Positions 28,721 to 36,739 of a stretch of 64,000 nucleotides of DNA are shown here, one piece after another. Where the stretch lies: contig NZ_JYOV01000005.1 in assembly GCF_000963255.1 (NCBI RefSeq), forward strand, positions 88,501-152,500, in the 5' to 3' direction. Within the stretch, counting starts at the first letter, position 1. Every line of letters begins with the position of its first letter. The translations under genes were made by a program, and so were the position numbers. This DNA is from Streptococcus infantis. Its GTDB lineage: Bacteria > Bacillota > Bacilli > Lactobacillales > Streptococcaceae. The notes under the pieces are model-generated. The model was not told the DNA's origin and did not search any database. It saw only the letters and a list, made by a program, of their open reading frames with translations.

Positions 28721-28765
28721 AAAAGCTCAAAATCAGAAATTCACCTTCTGATTTTGAGCTTTTTT
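28721..28765 (+). terminator. Terminator of the KimA-like gene
   Basis: A near-perfect 18-bp stem (AAAAGCTCAAAATCAGAA with its complement) runs into TTTTTTCT. Confidence 0.92.
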
Positions 28766-28850
28766 CTATATGTTGTCTTTCCAATACATCTGCTGAAGTT
28801 TTTATTCTAAAACAGGTATTTTAGAAAATTCACTTTTTTAGGTAACAGAA

Positions 28851-28880
28851 AAGCCAGTAGACTCGAGTTCCTACTGACTT
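28851..28880 (-). terminator. Terminator of rpmH
   Basis: The stem AAGTCAGTAG/CTACTGGCTT lies 20 nt after rpmH, with TTCTGTT following. Confidence 0.72.
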
Positions 28881-28900
28881 CTTTGTTGAATTCGTTTGGA

Positions 28901-29035
28901 TTATGCAGCCAAAACTTTGCGTCCTTTACGACGACGAGCTGCCAATACGCGACGACCGTTTTTAGTTGACATACGGTTACGGAATCCGTGTTTGCGCGCA
29001 CGACGTAGTTTACTTGGTTGATAAGTACGTTTCAC
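28901..29035 (-). CDS. rpmH: 50S ribosomal protein L34
   Basis: 44 residues, extremely basic: [18 protein letters not shown], then [18 protein letters not shown]. It is the complete L34 length. It begins with GTG, with AGGAGG eight bases upstream. Promoter TTGACA-17-TAGAAT is at 29110-29138. This is a structural protein of the large ribosomal subunit. Confidence 0.97.
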
Positions 29036-29109
29036 GATGAATACCTCCTCATAGATTTTGTATTCGTTTAGCCGGCTATAAAGTGATCAGTTACTAAACA
29101 TACTTTACT

Positions 29110-29138
29110 ATTCTATCTGATTCTTTCGCATTTGTCAA
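29110..29138 (-). promoter_or_regulatory. Promoter of rpmH
   Basis: A perfect TTGACA, 17-nt spacer and TAGAAT, about 75 nt before the GTG start; strong, as expected for a ribosomal protein gene. Confidence 0.85.
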
Positions 29139-29179
29139 TAGCTCTGGCAAATGTTTCCAGCTTTTTTGCTATGAAAACC

Positions 29180-30394
29180 TTATCTACGATACTGCTTCAA
29201 GAAACGAGTCATCTTTTCTTGGATTTGTGCTAACTCATCTACGCGTGGCAGATAAACGATACGGAAGTGATCTGGCTCTTTCCAGTTAAATCCTCGTCCA
29301 TGAACCAAAAGCACCTTCTCTTGCTTCAAGAAATCAAGAACAAACTGTTCATCATCATCGATACGATACATATTGCGGTCAATTTTAGGGAAGATATAAA
29401 GACCCGCTTTAGGTTTAACCGCAGACAAACCTGGGATATCTTGAATGGCATTATAAATGAAGTTTCTTTGCTCGTAGATACGACCACCTGGCAAGAGCAA
29501 TTCGTCCACCGATTGGTGACCACCGAGTGAAGTTTGAACAACCTGTTGAGCCAAGACGTTGGAACAAAGGCGCATGTTTGAAAGCATGTTGAGACCTTCA
29601 ATATATCCCTTTACATGATGTTTAGGTCCAGACAAGACCATCCAACCTACACGGAAACCAGCGATGCGGTGAGATTTAGACAGACCATTCATGCTGACAC
29701 AGAAAAGGTCTGGAGCCAAACTTGCTACTGGTGTGTGGACATTGCCGTCCATAACCATACGGTCGTAAATTTCATCCGCAAAGATAATCAAGTCATTTTG
29801 ACGAGCAATCTCAATGATATCTAGTAAGAGTTCTTTAGGATAGAGGGCTCCCGTTGGATTATTTGGATTGATTAAAACGATAGCCTTAGTATTTGAACTA
29901 ATCTTAGACTTAATGTCATCTAGGTCTGGATACCATTCAGCTTCTTCATCACAGACGTAGTGAACAGCATTTCCTCCAGCCAAGCTAACTGCAGCTGTCC
30001 AAAGTGGGTAGTCAGGCATTGGAACCAAGACTTCATCGCCATTGTCCAAGAGACCTTGCATGGACATAACAATTAGCTCACTAACACCATTTCCAAGATA
30101 GATATCATCAATACCTACATTTGGGAATTTTTTGAGCTGACAGTACTGCATAATAGCTTTGCGGGCTGAAAAGATACCTTTTGAATCTGAATAACCTTCA
30201 CTATCACGCGCATTCATAATCAAATCATGGATAACCTCATCTGGTGCGGTAAAACCAAACTCAGCTGGGTTCCCTGTATTCAAGCGGAGGATTTTTTCTC
30301 CATTTGCTCGCATACGCATGGCTTCCTCAAGAACTGGTCCACGAATATCATAAGCCACATGCTCTAATTTGATTGATTTGTTAAATTCTTTCAT
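29180..30394 (-). CDS. Class I/II PLP-dependent aminotransferase (AlaA/AlaT-like)
   Basis: 404 residues. PLP lysine in NGLSKSHRIAGFRVGW; NPNNPTGALY and the ADEIYDRM segment bind the cofactor. The sequence resembles E. coli AlaA, which makes alanine from pyruvate and glutamate, but aspartate or tyrosine aminotransferase activity cannot be excluded. Extended -10 TGGTATAAT at 30426-30434. Confidence 0.87.
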   Translation of the reverse strand: MKEFNKSIKLEHVAYDIRGPVLEEAMRMRANGEKILRLNTGNPAEFGFTAPDEVIHDLIMNARDSEGYSDSKGIFSARKAIMQYCQLKKFPNVGIDDIYLGNGVSELIVMSMQGLLDNGDEVLVPMPDYPLWTAAVSLAGGNAVHYVCDEEAEWYPDLDDIKSKISSNTKAIVLINPNNPTGALYPKELLLDIIEIARQNDLIIFADEIYDRMVMDGNVHTPVASLAPDLFCVSMNGLSKSHRIAGFRVGWMVLSGPKHHVKGYIEGLNMLSNMRLCSNVLAQQVVQTSLGGHQSVDELLLPGGRIYEQRNFIYNAIQDIPGLSAVKPKAGLYIFPKIDRNMYRIDDDEQFVLDFLKQEKVLLVHGRGFNWKEPDHFRIVYLPRVDELAQIQEKMTRFLKQYRR

Positions 30395-30480
30395 TTGATT
30401 TCCTCAATTCATCAGGATAGTTAATATTATACCACTTGATAGAAAAATCGTAAATCGCCCAGTACTATTCCACAAAAAAA

Positions 30481-30788
30481 CCTTGCTTAACGCAAGGTAA
30501 ACAGAGCAAGGTCGATTTCTTTCTATTTTTGGGAGAAGAAAGAGAAAAATATGCACCTCTAGTAAGATATACATCTAAATCTAAAGTCTCGCATATAAAC
30601 TTCGAATCGAAACGAAGGCATCGTTATGGATGATAGTTGCATGGACTCATGAATTTCTTCCTGTGTCCAGCAAAACGCAAAGAAAAAATAAGTCGACTCA
30701 ACAAACAACATAGACGATGTCTGGGCTAATTCGAGTCTGTTTGTAAAGAATTTTACCATATCACTGACTTCTTTTCCCTGCCCTGTCA
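30481..30788 (-). ncRNA. Candidate structured small RNA (about 300 nt), class unknown
   Basis: A self-contained minus-strand unit. Promoter TTGAAA-17-TATAAT (30795-30823) should start transcription near 30788, and a strong terminator (stem 30481-30497, CCTTGC/GCAAGG, then TTTTTTT) ends it. The 5' end (30776-30786, ACAGGGCAGGG) can pair over all 11 positions, with G-U pairs, with 30501-30511 just before the terminator, closing the molecule. Internal stems include UUGCUGGAC with GUCCAUGCAA and CUUCG/CGAAG. A 67-codon ORF from ATG 30759 has no convincing ribosome site or recognisable product. It resembles no tmRNA, SRP or RNase P RNA I know; 6S-like is possible but it is long for that. Confidence 0.6.
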
Positions 30789-30794
30789 CTTAGT

Positions 30795-30823
30795 ATTATA
30801 CACTAAAACTTTTGCATTTTCAA
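30795..30823 (-). promoter_or_regulatory. Promoter of the candidate small RNA
   Basis: TTGAAA at 30818-30823 and TATAAT at 30795-30800, with a spacing of 17, on the minus strand. Confidence 0.78.
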
Positions 30824-30870
30824 ATAAGTACATATAAAAAGAACTCTTTTTAAAGCGTCACTTAAAAATT

Positions 30871-30985
30871 TATACTCAATGAAAATCAAAGAGCAAACTA
30901 GGAAGCTAGCCGCAGGTTGCTCAAAGCACGGCTTTGAGGTTGCAGATAAAGCTGACGTGGTTTGAAGAGATTTTCGAAGAGTATT
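30871..30985 (-). repeat. BOX repeat element, copy 2 (boxA-boxC, no boxB)
   Basis: A 115-bp inverted copy. The boxC end (TATACTCAATGAAAATC) and the boxA end (GATTTTCGAAGAGTAT) are intact, but the central part carrying the GACGAAGTC palindrome and the CGGCAAGG stretch is missing compared with the 150-bp copies. It lies between gltX and the small RNA promoter. The remaining gap to gltX holds only the terminator at 31019-31040. Confidence 0.88.
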
Positions 30986-31018
30986 AATTGAATATGATTC
31001 TGCTTTGGCAATAAAAAA

Positions 31019-31040
31019 GAGAGAACCATGTGATTCTCTC
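31019..31040 (-). terminator. Terminator of gltX
   Basis: Stem GAGAGAA/TTCTCTC, then TTTTTTATTG on the minus strand. Confidence 0.85.
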
Positions 31041-31087
31041 AGATTTTACTACTACAAATATCTAGAACGAAATTTAATTTCGCCAGA

Positions 31088-32548
31088 TTATTTCGTAATT
31101 TCAGCCAACATTTTTTCAATATGTTGAATTGATTTTTCACGTCCAAGCAAGTAGATGGTATCTGGCAATTCAGGACCATGCATTTCACCTGAAACGGCGA
31201 TACGGATTGGCATGAAGAGATTCTTCCCTTTGATACCTGTTTCTTTTTGGACTGCTTTGATTTGTGGGAAGATATTTTCTACCACAAACTCATCTTCTGA
31301 CATAGCTTCAAGTTTGGCTTTGAAGGCTTCAAGTACAGTTGGCACCGTTTCACCAGCCATGACTTCTTTCTCAGCTTCTGTCAATTCTGGGAAGTCTGAG
31401 AAGAAGAGGTCTGTCAATGGAACGATTTCATCCACTGACTTCATTTGTGGTTTGTAGAGTTCCACCAATTTTTCAGCCTTATCTGTCAAGCGTCCTGCTT
31501 CTTCAAGGAATGGTTTGGCCATTTCAAAGATGGTCGCAAGATCCGCATTCTTGATATACTCATTGCTCATCCAGTCCATTTTCTTTTGGTCGAAAGCTGC
31601 TGGAGACTTGCTAAGGCGGTTTTCATCAAAAAGTTTGATCAGTTCTTCGCGAGAGAAGATTTCGTCTTCCCCACCAGGGTTCCAACCAAGAAGAGCGATA
31701 AAGTTAAAGACTGCTTCTGGCAGGTAGCCCTTCTTACGGTAGTCTTCGATGAACTGAAGAGTATTGGTATCACGTTTAGACAACTTCTTACCAGTCTCAG
31801 AGTTGATAATCAAGGTCATGTGACCGAACTCTGGAGCTTCCCAACCAAGAGCCTCATAAACCATAAGTTGTTTTGGTGTATTAGCAATGTGGTCATCTCC
31901 ACGGATAACGTGAGAAATTTGCATATCGTGGTCATCGATCACAACGGCAAAGTTGTAAGTTGGGTAGCCATCTTTCTTTTGAATAACCCAGTCCCCACCG
32001 ATATTGCCACCTTCAAATTCGATATCACCTTTGACCATATCATGCCATTTGTAGATACCAGACTCATTAACTGCCAAACGAACCGTTGGGATGATTCCTG
32101 CTGCTTCACGTTCTGCAACATAAGCTGCTTTTTCTTCCTCGCTCATACCAAGGTATTCGTTAATGTAACGAGGTGTTTCACCAGCTGCTTCTTGGCGTTC
32201 ACGTTCAGCTGCCAACTCTTCTTCAGTGACGTAAGATTTGTAGGCTTTCCCTTCGGCTAGCAATTGATCGATGTATTTTTGATAGAGTTCCAAACGCTCT
32301 GATTGTCGGTAGTTTTCATGAGTTTCTGGACTTTCATCCCAATCCATGCCCAACCAACGAAGGTTTTCAAGCTGAGAACGTTCTCCATCTTCGACGTGAC
32401 GTTTGCGGTCTGTGTCTTCGATACGGATGATAAAAGTTCCACCATGGTGGCGTGCATACAAGTAGTTAAACAATGCTGTACGGGCATTTCCGATGTGTAG
32501 TAGTCCTGTTGGACTTGGTGCATAACGCACACGAATATCTTTTGACAT
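31088..32548 (-). CDS. gltX: Glutamate--tRNA ligase
   Basis: 486 residues, class-I aminoacyl-tRNA synthetase. The HIGH motif appears as HIGN in [15 protein letters not shown] and the second as KLSKR; the C-terminal helical anticodon-binding part completes the family length. In streptococci it also charges tRNA-Gln with Glu for later amidation by GatCAB. Promoter TTGGAC-17-TATAAT with TG extension at 32595-32623. Confidence 0.96.
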   Translation of the reverse strand: MSKDIRVRYAPSPTGLLHIGNARTALFNYLYARHHGGTFIIRIEDTDRKRHVEDGERSQLENLRWLGMDWDESPETHENYRQSERLELYQKYIDQLLAEGKAYKSYVTEEELAAERERQEAAGETPRYINEYLGMSEEEKAAYVAEREAAGIIPTVRLAVNESGIYKWHDMVKGDIEFEGGNIGGDWVIQKKDGYPTYNFAVVIDDHDMQISHVIRGDDHIANTPKQLMVYEALGWEAPEFGHMTLIINSETGKKLSKRDTNTLQFIEDYRKKGYLPEAVFNFIALLGWNPGGEDEIFSREELIKLFDENRLSKSPAAFDQKKMDWMSNEYIKNADLATIFEMAKPFLEEAGRLTDKAEKLVELYKPQMKSVDEIVPLTDLFFSDFPELTEAEKEVMAGETVPTVLEAFKAKLEAMSEDEFVVENIFPQIKAVQKETGIKGKNLFMPIRIAVSGEMHGPELPDTIYLLGREKSIQHIEKMLAEITK

Positions 32549-32594
32549 ATCTTCTCCTATAAAGTCTCTAGGCGTCTGCCTTTTTGCTCTCTAT

Positions 32595-32623
32595 ATTATA
32601 TCACAAGTCGTGCCAGAGTCCAA
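32595..32623 (-). promoter_or_regulatory. Promoter of gltX
   Basis: TTGGAC, 17 nt, then TATAAT preceded by TGA (extended -10). Confidence 0.82.
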
Positions 32624-32647
32624 TTTCTCTTTTCGAGAAATAGAAAA

Positions 32648-32668
32648 AAGAGTGGTAAAACCACTCTT
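32648..32668 (-). terminator. Terminator of pgi
   Basis: Stem AAGAGTGG/CCACTCTT, followed by TTTTCTA on the minus strand. Confidence 0.87.
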
Positions 32669-32678
32669 CTCAGCTCTA

Positions 32679-34028
32679 TTATAGACGAGCGTTGAGTTCT
32701 TTGCTCAATTCTTCAAATCCTGGTTTACCAAGAAGGGCAAACATGTTACGTTTGTATGCTTCAACACCTGGTTGGTCAAATGGGTTGATAGCATTCAAGT
32801 AACCTGAAAGGGCGATAGCCAATTCGAAGAAGTAGATAGTGTAGCCAAGAGTGAAAGCATCTTGCTCAGGAAGAGTCACGTACATGTTTGGTACGTCACC
32901 GTCAGTGTGGGCAAGAAGAACACCGTCAGTTGCTTTTTTATTAACGAAGTCAACGTCTTTTCCTTGAAGGTAACCAAGTCCGTCAAGATCTTCTTCCAAA
33001 GTAGGGATGATCACGTTCTTACGTGGTTTGTCCACACGGACAACTGTTTCAAACATGATACGAGTTCCTTCTTGGATAAATTGACCCAATGAGTGCAAGT
33101 CTGTTGAGAAGTTAGCTGAAGTTGGGTAAATACCTTTTTGGTCTTTCCCTTCTGACTCACCAGCCAATTGTTTCCACCATTCTGAGAAGTATTGAAGTGA
33201 TGGCTCGTAGTTTACCAAGATTTCAGTAGCATATCCTTTACGGTAAAGGATGTTACGAACTGCAGCGTATTGGTAAGCTTCGTTTTCTGAAAGTTTGTCT
33301 GATGTGTAATCTTTACGAGCAGCATTCGCACCTTCCATAAGGGCTTTGATATCTGCACCTGATGCAGCGATTGGAAGCAATCCAACTGCTGTCAATACTG
33401 AGAAGCGTCCACCGATATCATCTGGAACTACAAAAGTTTCCCAACCGTTAGCATCTGCTTCAACCTTAACTGCACCTTTTTGGCGGTCAGTTGTTGCATA
33501 GATACGTTTGTTAGCTTCTTCTTGACCGTATTTCTTCACCAAGAGTTCTTTGAAGACACGGAAAGCGATGGCTGGTTCAGTTGTTGTACCTGATTTAGAA
33601 ATCACGTTTACTGAGAAGTCTTTATCTGAAACATACTCTACCAAGTCAGCAAGGTAAGTTGATGAGATTGAGTTCCCAGCGTAAAGTATTTGTGGTGCTT
33701 TGCGTTCTTCTTTGGTTTGCAAGTTTGCAAAATGGTGGTTCAAGAAGTCAATGGCTGCTTTAGCTCCAAGGTATGATCCACCGATACCGATAACAACCAA
33801 AACATCGCTGTCTGATTTGATTTGCTCAGCAGCTTTCAAGATGCGGTCAAATTCTTCGCGGTCGTAGTTTTCAGGAAGGTCCAACCAACCCAAGAAGTCG
33901 CTACCAGCACCAGTTCCTTTACGGATCAATTCGTCTGCTGCTGTAACTTGTGCTTGCATGTACTCCACTTCATGTGGTGCAACAAATTTGTCTAATACTT
34001 TTGAATAATCAAATTTAATATGTGACAT
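32679..34028 (-). CDS. pgi: Glucose-6-phosphate isomerase
   Basis: 449 residues from MSHIKFDYS (GGAGGAATACT upstream); a longer in-frame reading overlaps the promoter. Sugar-isomerase fold with [26 protein letters not shown] and the [13 protein letters not shown] catalytic region. It interconverts glucose-6-phosphate and fructose-6-phosphate. The Tn916 element lies immediately upstream of its promoter. Confidence 0.96.
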   Translation of the reverse strand: MSHIKFDYSKVLDKFVAPHEVEYMQAQVTAADELIRKGTGAGSDFLGWLDLPENYDREEFDRILKAAEQIKSDSDVLVVIGIGGSYLGAKAAIDFLNHHFANLQTKEERKAPQILYAGNSISSTYLADLVEYVSDKDFSVNVISKSGTTTEPAIAFRVFKELLVKKYGQEEANKRIYATTDRQKGAVKVEADANGWETFVVPDDIGGRFSVLTAVGLLPIAASGADIKALMEGANAARKDYTSDKLSENEAYQYAAVRNILYRKGYATEILVNYEPSLQYFSEWWKQLAGESEGKDQKGIYPTSANFSTDLHSLGQFIQEGTRIMFETVVRVDKPRKNVIIPTLEEDLDGLGYLQGKDVDFVNKKATDGVLLAHTDGDVPNMYVTLPEQDAFTLGYTIYFFELAIALSGYLNAINPFDQPGVEAYKRNMFALLGKPGFEELSKELNARL

Positions 34029-34056
34029 AGTATTCCTCCAAAATTTCTTCCTTTCT

Positions 34057-34085
34057 ATCATAACGCTTACTAACAATTTTTTCAA
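34057..34085 (-). promoter_or_regulatory. Promoter of pgi
   Basis: TTGAAA (34080-34085), 17 nt, TATGAT (34057-34062), about 29 nt before the ATG. The left end of the mobile element begins about 12 bp further upstream. Confidence 0.8.
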
Positions 34086-34095
34086 GTTTTTAGAA

Positions 34096-34190
34096 AAAAA
34101 TAGCATAAAAATCTAGTTATCCGCATAAAAACTGGACTTATCACACTTTATCAAGGTCAAAACCACTCAATTTACTACTAATTTACTACT
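34096..34190. repeat. Left end of the element: terminal inverted repeat and integrase arm sites
   Basis: GCATAAAAATCTAGTTATC (34103-34121) mirrors GTATAAATTTCTAATTATC at the right end with a few mismatches. Two direct copies of TTTACTACT (34171-34179, 34182-34190), 11 bp apart, are the DR2-type sites bound by the integrase N-terminal domain. The stretch from here to orf24 (34191-34334) holds only leader sequence and a short hairpin-like AGACACTTC/GAGGTGTCT (34275-34302). Confidence 0.82.
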
Positions 34191-34334
34191 TATGAATGAG
34201 CTTTGATACGACGATTTATCCTTGAAAAGTGAAGATATAAAGATACTTCCAATAAAATTTGAATATTTAATAGGTAGACACTTCAAAAAATGAGGTGTCT
34301 ATTTTTTTACCCGATTTTGAAAGGAAGTGAACTT

Positions 34335-34409
34335 ATGAAAACAAAAAATCAAGAATCAAAAGGTCGTTCCCCACTCTTTAAGACCATCAAACATTCATTC
34401 AGCCAATAA
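34335..34409 (+). CDS. orf24: Tn916 Orf24-like short peptide
   Basis: A 24-codon ORF, MKTKNQESKGRS..., basic, with AAAGGAAGTG at the right distance before ATG. It is the first reading frame inside the left end, 22 bp before orf23. No function known; expression is likely given its ribosome site. Confidence 0.5.
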   Translation: MKTKNQESKGRSPLFKTIKHSFSQ

Positions 34410-34431
34410 AAAAGAAAGGATAGGTAAAAAT

Positions 34432-34746
34432 ATGGAACTTAAATTTGTGATTCCCAACATGGAAAAAACATTCGGCAATTTAGAATTTGCTGGCGAGGAT
34501 AAAGTCGTTCAGCGAAGAATCAACGGACGGCTAACTGTCTTATCAAGAAGCTATAATCTCTATTCTGATGTTCAAAGAGCAGATGATATTGTGGTGGTGC
34601 TTCCTGCTGAAGCTGGCGAAAAACATTTCGGCTTTGAGGAACGTGTGAAGTTAGTCAATCCACGTATTACCGCAGAGGGCTACAAAATCGGCACTCGTGG
34701 TTTTACAAATTACCTTTTACATGCTGACGACATGATAAAAGAATAA
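34432..34746 (+). CDS. orf23: Tn916 Orf23, YdcP/DUF961 family
   Basis: 104 residues, a small beta-rich protein of the DUF961 family, with GAAAGGATAGG upstream. It is homologous to Orf22, which follows; the pair starts the conjugation operon of Tn916 and ICEBs1 (YdcP). In this family the two act early in transfer; YdcP-type proteins have been linked to helicase recruitment in ICEBs1. The exact role here is not shown by sequence. Confidence 0.9.
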   Translation: MELKFVIPNMEKTFGNLEFAGEDKVVQRRINGRLTVLSRSYNLYSDVQRADDIVVVLPAEAGEKHFGFEERVKLVNPRITAEGYKIGTRGFTNYLLHADDMIKE

Positions 34747-34761
34747 AGAAAGAGAGGAAAA

Positions 34762-35148
34762 ATGATGAGATTAGCAAATGGCATTGTATTAGATAAAGAC
34801 ACGACTTTTGGAGAATTGAAATTCTCTGCTCTACGTCGTGAAGTGAGAATCCAAAATGAAGACGGGTCGGTTTCAGATGAAATCAAGGAACGTACCTATG
34901 ACTTAAAATCCAAAGGACAAGGACGCATGATTCAAGTAAGTATTCCTGCCAGCGTGCCTTTGAAAGAGTTTGATTATAACGCACGGGTGGAACTTATCAA
35001 TCCCATTGCGGACACCGTTGCTACTGCCACCTATCAAGGAGCAGATGTTGACTGGTATATCAAGGCAGACGATATTGTGCTGACAAAGGATTCTAGTTCA
35101 TTCAAAGCTCAACCACAAGCAAAGAAAGAACCGACACAAGACAAATAG
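34762..35148 (+). CDS. orf22: Tn916 Orf22, YdcP/DUF961 family
   Basis: 128 residues. It shares with Orf23 the pattern of LANG/FGEL strands, a variable loop and a C-terminal DDI(V/M) end, indicating tandem duplication. It starts at the first of two adjacent ATGs after AGAGAGG. The C-terminal 15 residues are a polar tail (KAQPQAKKEPTQDK) not present in Orf23. Confidence 0.9.
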   Translation: MMRLANGIVLDKDTTFGELKFSALRREVRIQNEDGSVSDEIKERTYDLKSKGQGRMIQVSIPASVPLKEFDYNARVELINPIADTVATATYQGADVDWYIKADDIVLTKDSSSFKAQPQAKKEPTQDK

Positions 35149-35176
35149 TCGCTAGGTAGAAAGGAGACTTTTTCGC

Positions 35177-36562
35177 ATGAAACAGCGTGGTAAAAGGATT
35201 CGCCCATCTGGTAAAGATTTAGTCTTTCATTTTACGATAGCGTCACTCCTGCCTGTTTTCCTGCTGGTTGTCGGACTGTTTCATGTGAAGACAATCCAGC
35301 AGATCAACTGGCAGGATTTTAACCTATCACAAGCAGATAAGATTGACATTCCCTATTTAATTATCAGTTTCAGTGTCGCAATTCTTATCTGCTTGCTGGT
35401 AGCGTTTGTATTCAAACGGGTTCGCTATGATACGGTTAAACAACTTTACCACCGTCAAAAACTGGCAAAGATGATACTTGAAAACAAGTGGTATGAATCT
35501 GAACAGGTCAAAACAGAGGGTTTCTTTAAAGATAGTGCTGGTCGTACAAAGGAAAAGATAACCTACTTCCCTAAAATGTATTATCGACTTAAAAATGGCT
35601 TGATACAGATACGGGTGGAAATCACGCTGGGAAAATATCAAGACCAACTCTTACACTTGGAAAAGAAATTAGAGAGTGGCTTGTACTGTGAGCTGACGGA
35701 TAAAGAGTTAAAGGATTCCTATGTGGAATATACTTTGCTCTATGACACCATAGCCAGTCGTATTTCTATTGATGAAGTAGAAGCTAAAGATGGTAAACTT
35801 CGCTTAATGAAAAACGTATGGTGGGAATATGATAAGCTCCCTCATATGTTGATTGCTGGTGGTACAGGTGGCGGTAAAACTTACTTTATACTGACACTGA
35901 TTGAAGCCTTGCTTCATACAGATTCAAAACTGTATATTCTTGACCCGAAAAATGCTGACCTTGCGGACTTAGGTTCTGTGATGGCAAATGTCTACTATAG
36001 AAAAGAAGACTTGCTTTCTTGCATTGAAACATTCTATGAAGAAATGATGAAACGTAGTGAGGAAATGAAGCAGATGAAGAACTATAAGACTGGCAAAAAT
36101 TATGCTTACTTAGGTCTCCCGGCACACTTCTTAATCTTTGATGAATACGTCGCTTTCATGGAAATGCTGGGAACAAAAGAAAACACCGCAGTTATGAATA
36201 AGCTGAAACAGATTGTCATGTTAGGTCGTCAAGCTGGCTTCTTTCTAATACTGGCTTGTCAACGTCCAGACGCAAAATATTTAGGCGACGGAATCCGTGA
36301 TCAGTTTAATTTCAGAGTGGCTTTAGGTCGTATGTCTGAAATGGGCTATGGCATGATGTTTGGCAGTGACGTACAAAAGGATTTCTTCTTAAAGCGAATC
36401 AAAGGTCGTGGCTATGTTGATGTAGGAACAAGTGTCATATCAGAGTTTTATACTCCCCTTGTACCAAAAGGATATGATTTCTTGGAGGAAATTAAAAAGT
36501 TATCCAACAGCAGACAGTCCACGCAGGCGACGTGCGAAGCGGAAGTCGCAGGTGTGGACTGA
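35177..36562 (+). CDS. orf21: Coupling protein, FtsK/SpoIIIE-type ATPase (Orf21)
   Basis: 461 residues. Two N-terminal membrane helices (about 17-40 and 54-77) are followed by an FtsK-like motor domain with Walker A GGTGGGKT near residue 230 and Walker B FLIFDEY. It links the relaxase-bound DNA to the secretion channel at the membrane, the counterpart of ICEBs1 ConQ. It is followed directly by the oriT region. Confidence 0.94.
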   Translation: MKQRGKRIRPSGKDLVFHFTIASLLPVFLLVVGLFHVKTIQQINWQDFNLSQADKIDIPYLIISFSVAILICLLVAFVFKRVRYDTVKQLYHRQKLAKMILENKWYESEQVKTEGFFKDSAGRTKEKITYFPKMYYRLKNGLIQIRVEITLGKYQDQLLHLEKKLESGLYCELTDKELKDSYVEYTLLYDTIASRISIDEVEAKDGKLRLMKNVWWEYDKLPHMLIAGGTGGGKTYFILTLIEALLHTDSKLYILDPKNADLADLGSVMANVYYRKEDLLSCIETFYEEMMKRSEEMKQMKNYKTGKNYAYLGLPAHFLIFDEYVAFMEMLGTKENTAVMNKLKQIVMLGRQAGFFLILACQRPDAKYLGDGIRDQFNFRVALGRMSEMGYGMMFGSDVQKDFFLKRIKGRGYVDVGTSVISEFYTPLVPKGYDFLEEIKKLSNSRQSTQATCEAEVAGVD

Positions 36563-36739
36563 TCTTGCTGGCTGGTGTGGCAATAGCCACGCCAGCACTT
36601 AACCCCCCGTATCTAACAGGGGGGTACAAATCGACAGGAAACAGTCAAAAAAACATTAGAAAATCCTTTGGTTACAAGGGATTTACAAAATTTCAGCGTA
36701 TGTCAAATGGGCTTTAAAAGTTGACATACGCCTTTTTGA
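36563..36739 (+). other. oriT: Origin of transfer region (oriT)
   Basis: The 177-bp gap between orf21 and orf20 carries two strong hairpins. One has arms GCTGGTGTGGC/GCCACGCCAGC (36571-36596); the other has CCCCCC and GGGGGG arms around a 10-base loop (about 36603-36624). The oriT of Tn916 is known to lie between these two genes and to be nicked by Orf20. The nick site itself was not assigned. It also includes a short reading frame without support. Confidence 0.78.

Noticed and set aside
28807..29001. Minus-strand ORF of 64 codons at rpmH
   Set aside because: Out-of-frame shadow of the L34 gene, whose proper frame starts with GTG at 29035.
30559..30789. Minus-strand ORF of 76 codons in the small RNA locus
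   Set aside because: Its GTG start coincides with the predicted transcription start, the internal ATG has no clear ribosome site, and the same bases form paired stems; a structured RNA explains the locus better. Kept as an alternative, not as a gene.
31445..32260. Plus-strand ORF of 271 codons
   Set aside because: Entirely antisense to gltX; its length comes from gltX codon bias and no ribosome site or homology is evident.
36532..36717. ORF of 61 codons between orf21 and orf20
   Set aside because: It lies over the oriT hairpins, overlaps orf21, and has no ribosome site.
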